In this document: positions 8,471-17,256 of the stretch, one piece after another | Position numbering within the stretch: the stretch's first letter is position 1 | Layout of the letters: the number at the start of each line of letters is the position of its first letter | Notes under the pieces: generated by a model | Told to the model about the DNA's origin: nothing | Seen by the model: only the letters and a program-made list of their open reading frames with translations | The model's database searches: none | Source: Streptomyces xanthochromogenes | GTDB taxonomy: Bacteria > Actinomycetota > Actinomycetes > Streptomycetales > Streptomycetaceae | DNA length: 64,000 bases | Direction of reading: 5' to 3' | NCBI RefSeq assembly: GCF_014650455.1 | Contig: NZ_BMUZ01000006.1 | Location: 1 to 64,000 of the forward strand | Position numbers and translations under genes: made by a program

Positions 8471-11400
8471 ATGCGACTTGCGCAAGTGATGGAAGACGTA
8501 ATGGTGCGCCATGCGGACCGGCCCGCCATCGGCGAACGTGCGAAGGAGTTCGTGCGGGACCCGGCGACCGGCCGCGTCTCGTACCGCCTGCTTCCGCGGT
8601 ACGAGACAACCAGTTTCGGCGAGTTGTGGGCCCGCGTGCGCGCGGTGGCCAATGCCTGGCACGACGACCACCAGCTGAAGCCGGGCGACCGGGTCGCCAT
8701 GCTCGGTTTCGCCAGCGGTGACTACACCGTCGTCGATCTTGCCTGCACACACCTCGGGTTCGTCAGCGTTCCGCTCCAGACCAGTTCGCCCGCGTCACAG
8801 CAGCGGTCGATCATCGACGAGACCCAGTCGCGCCTGGTCGGCGCGAGCGTCGAACGCCTTGATGCGGCGGTCGGTCTCGCCGTCGAGAGCCCCTCGGTCG
8901 AGCGCATCCTGGTGTTCGACTTCCATGCCGAAGTCAGCGACCACGTCGACGCGCTGGAGTCCGCCCGCGGCCGTCTCGACGGCGCCGGCCGCGCCGTGCG
9001 GGTCGATGCCCTGCCGGAGCTGCTGAGGCACGGGGTCGGCCTTCCTGAAGCGCCCTTGTTCGTCCCCGGCGACGATGACGACCCGCTGGCGATGCTCATC
9101 TACACCTCGGGGAGCACCGGAACGCCCAAGGGCGCCATGTACACCGACCGCCTGACGAGTGCGATGTGGGGCGGAGCGTGGTCGAAGCTCTTCTCCGAGG
9201 GCCAGACGGTCACTTTCAGCTATATGCCGATGAGCCACGTGGCAGGCCATTCCTCGTTGAAGAACACCCTGGCACGGGGCGGCATTACGTATTTCACGGC
9301 CAAGAGCGATCTGTCGACGTTCTTCGAGGACATCGCGCTGGCCCGTCCGACGGAACTCTCGCTGATACCGCGGGTATGTGAGCTGATCTTCCAGAAATAC
9401 CAGAGCGAACTCGACCGGCGGGCCGCTGCGGAACCCGCCGACCGGGCCGCCGTCGAGGATCGGGTCAAGGCAGATATGCGGGTGAATCTGCTGGGCGGTC
9501 ACGTCGCGTGGGCCGGCTGCGCGTCCGCACCGTTGTCCGCCGAACTGACCACCTTCATGGAGTCGCTCCTCGGCATCGAGCTGCACATCATCTACGGCTC
9601 CACCGAGGCAGCGGCGGTATCGGTCGACGGGGAGATGCTCAGCCCGCCGGTGACCGCCCACAAGCTCGTCGACGTTCCCGAACTCGGCTACTACCTCACC
9701 GACCAGCCGCATCCGCGCGGAGAACTGCTGCTCAAGACCGACGCCCTGGTACCCGGGTACTACGCCCACCCGGAGCTGACGGCCGACCTCCTCGACGAGG
9801 ACGGCTACTACAGGACGGGTGACATAGTCGCCGAGACCGGCCCGGGGCGGCACGCCATCATCGACCGCCGCAAGAGCGTGCTGAAGCTGTCCCAGGGCGA
9901 GTTCGTGGCGACCTCCCGGCTGGAGGCGATCTTCGCCTACAGCCCCCTGGTCCGCCAGGTGTTCGTGTACGGCAACAGTGAGCGCTCCTATCTGCTGGCG
10001 GTCGTCGTCCCTTCCGCGGACTCCCTCGGGCGCTTCGAGGGCCGGCCGGAGGATCTGCGGCAGCAGCTCAACGAGTCCTTCCTGCGGGTCGCGAAGGAGG
10101 AGGGACTGAACTCCTACGAGATCCCGCGTGAGTTCCTGATCGAGCCCGAGCCGTTCAGCCAGGAGAACGGCCTGCTGTCCGACCACCGCAAGTTTCTGCG
10201 CCCCCGTCTCCTGGAGCGCTACCGGGAGCGTCTGGAGGAGCTGTACGCCGACATCACCGCGCGCGAGAGCGAGAAGCTGCTCGACGTCCGTCGCGGCGCC
10301 GGCGAGCGCTCCGTACTGGAGACGGTCCAGCGCGCGGTCCAGGCGCTGCTCGGCGGCTCGGGGGCCGAGGTGAGCCCCTCGGCACACTTCAGGGATCTGG
10401 GCGGTGACTCGCTCACCGCCGTGGGGTTCTCCGATCTCCTCGATGACATCTTCGAGGTCCGGGTACCCGTGGACATGATCATCAGCGCCGCCACCGACCT
10501 TCGGCAGCTGGCCGGACACATCCAGGCCAAGCGCGAGACCGGACGGAACCGGCCCGGCTTCGCGTCGGTGCACGGGAAGGGAAGCACCGAGGTCCGGGCC
10601 GGGGACCTCACCCTGGAGAAGTTCATGGATGCGCGGATCATCGCCGGGGCCCAGCAGCTCGCGCCGTCTGCCGGGGCGCCTCGGACCGTGCTGCTGACCG
10701 GGGCCAGCGGATATCTGGGGCGCTTCCTGTGCCTGGAGTGGCTGGAGCAACTGGCAAGCGTGGACGGGCAGTTGATCTGCCTCGTGCGCGGCAAGGACGT
10801 GGCGGCCGCCAGGAAGCGCATCGAGGACTCGTTCGCCGACGGTGACGGAGCGCCGGCCCAACGGTTCCGGGCCCTGGCCGCGGACCACCTGGAGGTCGTG
10901 GCGGGCGACATCGCCGAACCCCAGCTGGGGTTGAGCGACCGCACCTGGAACAGGCTCTCCGAACAGGTGGACTCGATCGTGCACGCCGGCGCGCTCGTCA
11001 ACCACGTCCTGCCGTACAACCACCTCTTCGAAGCCAACGTGCTGGGTACCGCCGAGCTGATCCGGCTGGCGCTCACCGGGCGGAAGAAGCCGTTCACCTA
11101 CGTCTCCAGCGTGGCTGTCGCCACCTCCACGCGTCCCGCTCTGGGCGAGGACCCCGACGTACGCCAAGCCCTTCCCGTCCAGCCGGTGGACGAGGGCTAC
11201 GCCGGCGGTTACGCGACGAGCAAGTGGGCCGGAGAGGTGCTGCTCCGCGAAGCCCACGACCTGTGCGGTCTGCCGGTCACCGTGTTCCGCTCCAACATGA
11301 TTCTCGCCCACAGGACGTACAGCGGGCAGCTCAACGTCCCCGACATGTTCACCCGGCTCCTCTTCAGCGTGCTCGCCACCGGTGTCGCACCTTCGTCCTT

Positions 11401-11869
11401 CTACCGCGGTGACGGCGGAGAGGACCGGCCGAGGGCGCACTACGACGGACTGCCCGTGGACTTCACGGCTGCCGCCGTCGTGACCCTGGGCGGCCAAGTG
11501 TCCGACGCCTACCGGACGTTCAGCCTGGTCAATCCGCACGACGACGGAATCTCGCTCGACACCTTCATCGACTGGCTGATTGATGCGGGCCACCGCATCG
11601 AGCGCATCGACGCATACACGGACTGGCTCGACCGATTCGAGGCGGCCATGCGGGCGCTTCCCGAAGAACAACGGCGGCATTCCGCCCTGCCGCTCATCCA
11701 CGGATTCAAGGACCCGGAAACGGCAGTCCGGGGCTCCGTCATACCCTCCGACCGATTCCGTGCGGCCGTCCGGGCCGTGAAGTTAGGGGCCGACGCGGAC
11801 ATTCCACAGCTCTCACCCTCCCTCATCCGCAAATACGCCGAGGACCTGAAGTCACTCATCGCCCTGTGA
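8471..11869 (+). CDS. car: Carboxylic acid reductase (A-T-R; ATP and NADPH dependent)
   Basis: The 1132-aa protein has the three-domain order of carboxylic acid reductases. First comes an adenylation domain with the P-loop-like TSGSTGTPKG near residue 210 and YRTGD near 447. Then there is a thiolation domain with DLGGDSL, the pantetheine Ser, near 643. Last is a reductase domain with Rossmann motif TGASGYLG near 741 and YxxxK (YATSK) near 914. Such enzymes activate an acid as AMP ester, load it on the phosphopantetheine arm and release an aldehyde with NADPH. ATG 8471 has GGAGG 8 bases upstream; the frame stays open further left. Codon 1105 is TTA (11783-11785), implying bldA control. The acid substrate is not readable from sequence; the phz genes downstream suggest DHHA or 3-hydroxyanthranilate. 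Confidence 0.93.
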   Translation: MRLAQVMEDVMVRHADRPAIGERAKEFVRDPATGRVSYRLLPRYETTSFGELWARVRAVANAWHDDHQLKPGDRVAMLGFASGDYTVVDLACTHLGFVSVPLQTSSPASQQRSIIDETQSRLVGASVERLDAAVGLAVESPSVERILVFDFHAEVSDHVDALESARGRLDGAGRAVRVDALPELLRHGVGLPEAPLFVPGDDDDPLAMLIYTSGSTGTPKGAMYTDRLTSAMWGGAWSKLFSEGQTVTFSYMPMSHVAGHSSLKNTLARGGITYFTAKSDLSTFFEDIALARPTELSLIPRVCELIFQKYQSELDRRAAAEPADRAAVEDRVKADMRVNLLGGHVAWAGCASAPLSAELTTFMESLLGIELHIIYGSTEAAAVSVDGEMLSPPVTAHKLVDVPELGYYLTDQPHPRGELLLKTDALVPGYYAHPELTADLLDEDGYYRTGDIVAETGPGRHAIIDRRKSVLKLSQGEFVATSRLEAIFAYSPLVRQVFVYGNSERSYLLAVVVPSADSLGRFEGRPEDLRQQLNESFLRVAKEEGLNSYEIPREFLIEPEPFSQENGLLSDHRKFLRPRLLERYRERLEELYADITARESEKLLDVRRGAGERSVLETVQRAVQALLGGSGAEVSPSAHFRDLGGDSLTAVGFSDLLDDIFEVRVPVDMIISAATDLRQLAGHIQAKRETGRNRPGFASVHGKGSTEVRAGDLTLEKFMDARIIAGAQQLAPSAGAPRTVLLTGASGYLGRFLCLEWLEQLASVDGQLICLVRGKDVAAARKRIEDSFADGDGAPAQRFRALAADHLEVVAGDIAEPQLGLSDRTWNRLSEQVDSIVHAGALVNHVLPYNHLFEANVLGTAELIRLALTGRKKPFTYVSSVAVATSTRPALGEDPDVRQALPVQPVDEGYAGGYATSKWAGEVLLREAHDLCGLPVTVFRSNMILAHRTYSGQLNVPDMFTRLLFSVLATGVAPSSFYRGDGGEDRPRAHYDGLPVDFTAAAVVTLGGQVSDAYRTFSLVNPHDDGISLDTFIDWLIDAGHRIERIDAYTDWLDRFEAAMRALPEEQRRHSALPLIHGFKDPETAVRGSVIPSDRFRAAVRAVKLGADADIPQLSPSLIRKYAEDLKSLIAL

Positions 11870-11903
11870 AGCGGTTCATCGCCCACCCCGTCAAGGAACA
11901 TGT

Positions 11904-12713
11904 ATGCCGCCCCGGCAGGTTACCCGAATCCCTGCCGGGGCGATGGGCCCTGAAAAGAACTGTAGGCAGGTGGCGTTGATCGAATTCCTGCTGCCCGCAC
12001 CGATGGCTTGCGCGGAAAGATACGAAGACGTCCCGGGCGATACCCTCTTCCCTTCCGAGCACCGGGTGATTTCCGGGGCCGGCAGCGCGCGGCGCCGCGA
12101 ATTCGCCGCCGTGCGGGCCTGCGCTCGCACGGCGCTGGGACAGCTCGGCATTCCCGCGGGGCCGATCCTGCCCGGCGACGAAGGCGCTCCGCGGTGGCCC
12201 CACGGCGTCGTCGGATCCCTGACCCACTGTGCGGGATACCGTGCGGCGGCCGTGGCCCGGCGGTCCGACATCGCGGCGGTCGGCATCGACGCCGAGCCCG
12301 ACGCGCCGATCCCCACCGGCGTGCGCGCCCGCGTGACCGTGGCCGAAGAGCGCACTCATCTCGCCGAATTGGGAGTGCGCCGGCCCGGGGTCAGCTGGGA
12401 TCGATTGCTCTTCAGCGCAAAGGAGAGCGTCTTCAAGGCCTGGTATCCATGGACCGGCCGGTGGCTGGAATTCGATCAGGTGGTGGTCACCCTCTCTCCG
12501 GACGACGGCACGTTCCACGCTCGACTGCTCGTACCCGGCCCCAGGATCGGCGACGGCAGACTCCGCGGATTCACGGGTGGCTGGACGCGGCGCCGTAATC
12601 TTCTGCTCACAGCCGTTTCCGTCGCTGCCGTGATTCCCGCTCCTTCGGAACAGCCCCTTTCCCGCCCTTCCGGTCGGGCCCGGCCGCACGCAGTCGATGG
12701 TGAAGTTACTTGA
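11904..12713 (+). CDS. 4'-Phosphopantetheinyl transferase, EntD/Sfp superfamily
   Basis: The 269-aa protein carries the family motifs: GSLTHC near residue 108, GIDAEPD near 130 (Mg/CoA-binding acids) and FSAKESVFKAW near 172 (the W/F-x-x-K-E-x-x-x-K motif). It transfers phosphopantetheine from CoA to a carrier-domain Ser. ATG 11904 follows AAGGA with about 6 bases spacing, 34 bp after the reductase stop, so the two genes are probably co-transcribed. The obvious client is the thiolation domain of the neighbouring reductase, as in Nocardia CAR/Npt pairs. The C-terminal 25 residues are Pro/Arg-rich and outside the fold. Confidence 0.92.
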   Translation: MPPRQVTRIPAGAMGPEKNCRQVALIEFLLPAPMACAERYEDVPGDTLFPSEHRVISGAGSARRREFAAVRACARTALGQLGIPAGPILPGDEGAPRWPHGVVGSLTHCAGYRAAAVARRSDIAAVGIDAEPDAPIPTGVRARVTVAEERTHLAELGVRRPGVSWDRLLFSAKESVFKAWYPWTGRWLEFDQVVVTLSPDDGTFHARLLVPGPRIGDGRLRGFTGGWTRRRNLLLTAVSVAAVIPAPSEQPLSRPSGRARPHAVDGEVT

Positions 12714-13034
12714 CGTACTAGCGAAGCAGCCATTGCACGGCTCATTCCGTCGGCCGATAGTAAGGGTCAACGGATCAGTTCAAGCCCTGGAACGAAGCCG
12801 GCGGGCACGTCCTCCGAAGAGGGAATCCGACGGCGGCAATCCTGTGGCGTTCCCCGGAATCACCCGTACTCCCCGGAATTTGCCCGTACTCCCCCTGAAG
12901 CCCGTCCGCGCGCCTCGCGCATGGCGAACGCACACCGGCCCGCTCCATTCCCCGGAGCGAAATCCGTGTCCCCCTGCGATTGACCACGTCCGCTCCTGCC
13001 CGGACTCGCTCCGGCATGCTCGATGAGGGAATCG
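12714..13034. other. 321-bp intergenic region with direct repeats before phzC
   Basis: No gene is supported here. ccccggaatcacccgtact (12852-12870) is repeated as ccccggaatttgcccgtact (12871-12890), and a further ccccgga occurs near 12949. The region probably contains the phzC promoter and an activator site. It is less G+C-extreme than its surroundings. Function is inferred from position only. Confidence 0.5.
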
Positions 13035-14207
13035 ATGATCGACATTCAGTCATACCTGCGGTCCACACCCGCGTTGCAGCAGCCCGACTGGGAGAGCCAC
13101 CCGTCGCTGGAAGAGGTCCGTACGGACCTCGGGCGGATGCCGGCCCTCGTGGACGCCGATGCCGTGCGCCGCCTGCGAGCGCTGCTGATGGAAGCGGCCG
13201 CCGGGCACCTGCAGGTGATTCAGACCGGGGACTGCGCCGAGGACCCCGCCGAGGCCACACCCGAGGACGTCAGCCGCAAGGCCGCGCTACTGGACGTGCT
13301 GGCCGGCACGATGAAGCTCGCCTCGGGCAGCCCCGTCATCAGGGTGGGCAGGATCGCCGGGCAGTACGGCAAGCCCCGCTCCTCCCCCACCGAGACCGTC
13401 GACGGCACCCAACTGCCCGTCTACCGCGGGCACATGGTCAACCGGCCGGAGCCGGATGCCGTGCGGCGCCGTCCCGATCCGCGTCACCTGCTGAGCGGAT
13501 ACCGGTCCGCGAGCGACACCATGCACTACCTCGGCTGGCGCGGCTCCGCGAGCCGGTCCGAGCTGGAGGTGCCGGTGTGGACCAGCCACGAGGCCCTGCT
13601 CCTCGACTACGAGTTGCCCCTGCTGCGCCGTGAGCCGGACGGCTCGCTCCTGCTGACGTCCACGCACTGGCCGTGGGTGGGTGAGCGCACCAGACAACTG
13701 GACGGCGCCCACATCGGGCTCCTCGCCGCGATCTCCAACCCGGTCGCGGTCAAGGTCGGCCCGTCCATGAGCCCCGACGAACTCCTCGCCCTGTGCGAGC
13801 GCCTGGACGCCCAGCGGCGGCCCGGGAGGCTGACGCTGATCGCTCGCATGGGTGCCGACAACGCCGGGGAGAAACTGCCCTTGCTGGTCAAGGCAGTTGC
13901 CCAGGCCGGCCACCCGGTGCTGTGGCTGTCGGACCCGATGCACGGCAACACGGTCTCCAGCCCCGAGGGGCTCAAGACCCGTATGGTGCGGACGATCGTC
14001 CGCGAGGTCGAGAACTTCCAGGCCGCGGTGGGCGAGAACGGCGGCGTCGCGGCGGGCCTGCACCTGGAGACGACCCCGGACACGGTCACCGAATGCGTTC
14101 TGGACGAGTCCGGCCTCGACCGCCTGGGCGACAAGTACCTCAGCTTCTGCGACCCCCGTCTCAACCCGCGGCAGGCCATCGAAGTCGTCTCCGCATGGCG
14201 GGGATGA
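13035..14207 (+). CDS. phzC: Class II DAHP synthase (PhzC-like)
   Basis: At 390 aa this is the short form of type II 3-deoxy-D-arabino-heptulosonate-7-phosphate synthase, which condenses PEP with erythrose-4-phosphate in the first shikimate step. Family segments are QTGDCAED near residue 62 (metal-binding Cys), GRIAGQYGKPRSSPTE near 105, WPWVGERTRQLDGAH near 215, KVGPSM near 240 and SDPMHGNT near 300. It lacks the N-terminal extension of housekeeping actinobacterial enzymes that carries aromatic amino acid feedback sites, so it is probably deregulated. ATG 13035 follows GAGGGA; ATG 13023 is an alternative. It heads a phzC-phzD-phzE run on one strand. Confidence 0.93.
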   Translation: MIDIQSYLRSTPALQQPDWESHPSLEEVRTDLGRMPALVDADAVRRLRALLMEAAAGHLQVIQTGDCAEDPAEATPEDVSRKAALLDVLAGTMKLASGSPVIRVGRIAGQYGKPRSSPTETVDGTQLPVYRGHMVNRPEPDAVRRRPDPRHLLSGYRSASDTMHYLGWRGSASRSELEVPVWTSHEALLLDYELPLLRREPDGSLLLTSTHWPWVGERTRQLDGAHIGLLAAISNPVAVKVGPSMSPDELLALCERLDAQRRPGRLTLIARMGADNAGEKLPLLVKAVAQAGHPVLWLSDPMHGNTVSSPEGLKTRMVRTIVREVENFQAAVGENGGVAAGLHLETTPDTVTECVLDESGLDRLGDKYLSFCDPRLNPRQAIEVVSAWRG

Positions 14208-14342
14208 GCCCACCCGGTCGAGCCGAAGGAAAGCCTCCGCCGCCGACGCGCGGGTGCCGTACCGCCCGCGTCGTCGTCCGCGATCCGACCGTGGACGACG
14301 GTGCCGCGCTCGGTGTCCCGTCACGAAAGGACCGACAGGCCC

Positions 14343-15002
14343 ATGCCTGGCATTCCCCCCATTGAGCCGTACCCGATGCCCGAGGAGGGCGACCTCCCGC
14401 CCAACACCGTTGCCTGGCCGGTGGACCCGCGCCGGGCGGTGCTGCTCCTGCACGACATGCAGAAGTACTTCCTCGCTCCGTTCCCGCCGTCCGAGGCGCC
14501 GGGGAACGCCCTGGTGAACAACGCGGCGCTGGTGCGCGCGCGATGCGCCGAACTCGGCATCCCGGTGGCCTACACCGCTCAGCCCGGCGGCATGACCACC
14601 GAACAGCGCGGCCTGCTCGCCGACTTCTGGGGCCCGGGCATGGCTCCCACCCCCGAGCATCGGCAGGTCGTGGAACCCCTCCAACCGGAGCCGGGCGACT
14701 GGGAGTTCACGAAGTGGCGCTACAGCGCCTTCTTCAAGTCCGACCTCCTGGAGCGGATGCGCCGCCACGACCGCGACCAGCTCATCATCTGCGGGGTGTA
14801 CGCCCATGTCGGCGTGCTGATGACCGCCGTCGAGGCGTTCACCCACGACATCCAGCCCATCCTGGTCGCCGACGCGGTGGCCGACTTCTCCGCGGACGAC
14901 CACCGCCTGGCGCTCGACTACGCGGCCCGGCGAGCCGCCCGCGTCATGACGGCCAAGTCCGTGCTGAGCGAACTCGACGCCGCGACGCGGGCAGCGCGGT
15001 GA
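14343..15002 (+). CDS. phzD: Isochorismatase-family ADIC hydrolase (PhzD)
   Basis: This 219-aa protein closely follows PhzD, which removes pyruvate from 2-amino-2-deoxyisochorismate to give trans-2,3-dihydro-3-hydroxyanthranilate (DHHA). Visible motifs are LLHDMQKYF (catalytic Asp), YTAQPGGMTTEQRGLL, TKWRYSAFF (catalytic Lys) and CGVYAHVGV. In the last one the nucleophilic Cys of other isochorismatase-fold enzymes is absent, as is normal for PhzD. ATG 14343 gives the typical N-terminus; GAAAGGA lies upstream. It is 26 bp before phzE. Confidence 0.94.
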   Translation: MPGIPPIEPYPMPEEGDLPPNTVAWPVDPRRAVLLLHDMQKYFLAPFPPSEAPGNALVNNAALVRARCAELGIPVAYTAQPGGMTTEQRGLLADFWGPGMAPTPEHRQVVEPLQPEPGDWEFTKWRYSAFFKSDLLERMRRHDRDQLIICGVYAHVGVLMTAVEAFTHDIQPILVADAVADFSADDHRLALDYAARRAARVMTAKSVLSELDAATRAAR

Positions 15003-15028
15003 GCGCGACCCGGGCGAAAGGAAGGCCC

Positions 15029-16939
15029 ATGGCACCACAGGCCCCCCTGGCACCACAGGACACGGCACACCGACTCCTGGCGGGCGTCCTCGACGGATCC
15101 GCGGGGGCGTTCGCGCTGCTGCACCGCCCCGAGTCCGGCGGCCCGGACCGCCTGGAGGTGATGGTCGGCGACGTCTCGCAGGCCGACACACTCGCCGGGC
15201 TCCCCCTGTCCGCCCGGGCCGGGTCCGGAGCCGGTCAGGAACTCCTGGTCCTCATCCCCTACCAGCAGATCACCGAGCGTGGCTTCGCCGCCCACCGCGA
15301 CGGCGCTCCGCTGCTCGCGATGGAGGTGCGTGAGCAGGCCGCCCTCCCGCTCGGCGAGACGGTGGCGCTGCTGCCGAACGAACCGGTCAAGATGACCGAG
15401 GGCCGTTTCGACGTGGACGACGACGCCTACGCGGACATCGTGCGCCGCGTGATCGCGGATGAGATCGGCACCGGCGAGGGAGCCAACTTCGTCATCAAGC
15501 GTTCGTTCACTGCCCAGTTGCCCGGCTTCGACACATCTGCCGCGCTGTCGTTCTTCCGCCGCCTGCTGGAGCGCGAAGCCGGAGCGTACTGGACGTTCCT
15601 CATCCACACCGGGGAGCGGACGTTCGTGGGCGCCACCCCGGAACGGCACCTCAGCGTCCGCGACGGCACGGCGGTGATGAACCCCATCAGCGGCACCTAC
15701 CGCTACCCGGCGGACGGACCGCGCCTCGACGGCGTCCTGGACTTCCTGGCCGACACGAAGGAAGCCGACGAGCTCTACATGGTCGTCGACGAAGAGCTGA
15801 AGATGATGGCGCGCATCTGCCCCACGGGCGGCCGGGTGGTGGGGCCCTACCTCAAGGAGATGGCCCGGCTGGCCCACACCGAGTACTTCATCGAGGGGCA
15901 GACTCGGGGCGACGTCCGGGAGATCCTCCGCGAGACGCTGTTCGCGCCGACGGTGACGGGCTCGCCGCTGGAGAGCGCCGCCAAGGTCATCAACCGCTAC
16001 GAGCCGGGCGGTCGCGGCTACTACAGCGGGGTCGCGGCGCTGATCGGCCACGATGCCGCGGGCAACCGCACGCTGGACTCCGCCATCCTGATCCGTACCG
16101 CCGACATCGACATCGACGGCCGCCTGAACATCGGTGTCGGGGCGACCCTGGTGCGGCACTCGGACCCGGTGTCCGAAGTACAGGAGACCCGGGCCAAGGC
16201 GGCCGGGCTGCTCGCCGCGCTCGGTGAGCCGGAGCCCACCAGGTTCGGCGCACACCCGGCCGTCCTCGGTGCGCTCGGTGAACGCAACGGCACCATCGGG
16301 CAGTTCTGGCTCCAGGACCTGGACAGCCGCGCCGGCGCGGTCGAGGAACTCGCCGGGCGCAGCGTGCTGGTGATCGACGCGGAGGACACCTTCACCGCGA
16401 TGATCGCGCATCAGGTCCGTTCCCTCGGCTGCGAGGTGACCGTGCGGCGCTTCGACGAGGCGTACGACGTCGACGGGTACGACCTGGTCGTCATGGGCCC
16501 GGGCCCGGGCGATCCCCGCGACTTCGGCCACCCCAAGATCGCGCACCTGCGGACCGCGGTGGCCCAGCTCCTCCAGGAGCGGCGGCCGTTCCTGGCGGTG
16601 TGCCTGAGCCATCAGGTGCTGAGCACGCTGCTCGGGCTGCCCCTGGTGCGCCGTGCGGTTCCCAACCAGGGCGCTCAGCACCGGATCGACCTGTTCGGAC
16701 AGCACGAGCGGGTGGGCTTCTACAACACCTTCGCCGCGACGTCGGGGGCGGACGGCTTCGAGCATCCGGTCCACGGCCCGGTCGAGGTGAGCCGTGACCC
16801 GTCGACCGGTGAGGTGCACGCCCTCAGAGCCCGGGGGTTCGCGTCCATGCAGTTCCACGCCGAGTCCGTCCTGACGCAGAACGGGCCCCGTATCCTCGGC
16901 CGACTGCTGACGGAGGTGGCACGCACGTACGTGCCCTAG
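15029..16939 (+). CDS. phzE: 2-Amino-2-deoxyisochorismate synthase (PhzE)
   Basis: The 636-aa protein fuses a chorismate-binding, anthranilate-synthase-I-like domain (about 1-430, with KEADELYMVVDEELKMM and GYYSGVAALIG) to a class I glutamine amidotransferase (about 445-636). The amidotransferase has a nucleophilic Cys in AVCLSHQ near 523 and His/Glu in FHAES near 609. PhzE aminates chorismate to ADIC and stops there without forming anthranilate. GAAAGGAAGG just before ATG 15029 is a good ribosome site. A strong inverted repeat follows the stop. With PhzC and PhzD it makes a complete DHHA module. Anthranilate synthase is the main alternative, but the PhzD neighbour argues for ADIC. Confidence 0.94.
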   Translation: MAPQAPLAPQDTAHRLLAGVLDGSAGAFALLHRPESGGPDRLEVMVGDVSQADTLAGLPLSARAGSGAGQELLVLIPYQQITERGFAAHRDGAPLLAMEVREQAALPLGETVALLPNEPVKMTEGRFDVDDDAYADIVRRVIADEIGTGEGANFVIKRSFTAQLPGFDTSAALSFFRRLLEREAGAYWTFLIHTGERTFVGATPERHLSVRDGTAVMNPISGTYRYPADGPRLDGVLDFLADTKEADELYMVVDEELKMMARICPTGGRVVGPYLKEMARLAHTEYFIEGQTRGDVREILRETLFAPTVTGSPLESAAKVINRYEPGGRGYYSGVAALIGHDAAGNRTLDSAILIRTADIDIDGRLNIGVGATLVRHSDPVSEVQETRAKAAGLLAALGEPEPTRFGAHPAVLGALGERNGTIGQFWLQDLDSRAGAVEELAGRSVLVIDAEDTFTAMIAHQVRSLGCEVTVRRFDEAYDVDGYDLVVMGPGPGDPRDFGHPKIAHLRTAVAQLLQERRPFLAVCLSHQVLSTLLGLPLVRRAVPNQGAQHRIDLFGQHERVGFYNTFAATSGADGFEHPVHGPVEVSRDPSTGEVHALRARGFASMQFHAESVLTQNGPRILGRLLTEVARTYVP

Positions 16940-16949
16940 CCGTACCGTC

Positions 16950-16991
16950 CCGCACGACCGGGGTGGCACCCCGACCGCCGCGGTCGTGCGG
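16950..16991 (+). terminator. Inverted-repeat terminator after phzE
   Basis: ccgcacgaccg (16950-16960) pairs perfectly with cggtcgtgcgg (16981-16991). The loop holds a smaller ggggtg/cacccc hairpin, so the whole can form a branched structure. It starts 10 bp after the phzE stop. There is no U-run, as is common in Streptomyces. Confidence 0.6.
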
Positions 16992-17036
16992 CACGGCACG
17001 ACCGGGGTGGTACCCGACCGTCCCGCACCACGAGCG

Positions 17037-17070
17037 AGGGCCGGTGTCGGATTTCTCCGATACCGGCCCT
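17037..17070 (-). terminator. Terminator of tRNA-Pro copy 1
   Basis: Near-perfect hairpin just downstream of the minus-strand tRNA: a gggccggt-type arm and its complement of about 14 bp with one mismatch and a 4-5 base loop. The same hairpin occurs after the second tRNA-Pro copy. Confidence 0.7.
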
Positions 17071-17089
17071 GATCTGCGACTCTTGCAAG

Positions 17090-17163
<74 letters not shown>

Positions 17164-17256
17164 ATGCCCGTCTGACCTGGGGTTTCCCCCGGCCGTTCGT
17201 GCATGAGAACCATACCGCACTCCGGCACCGCGACAGGAACGGGGGACAATCGGCAC

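Noticed and set aside
8795..11701. 968-aa antisense open frame under the carboxylic acid reductase gene
   Set aside because: A shadow frame caused by high third-position GC; the sense frame has full A-T-R motifs.
13035..16939. Complete phenazine biosynthetic cluster
   Set aside because: Only phzC, phzD and phzE are present; phzF, phzA/B and phzG are absent from the window, so phenazine formation cannot be claimed.
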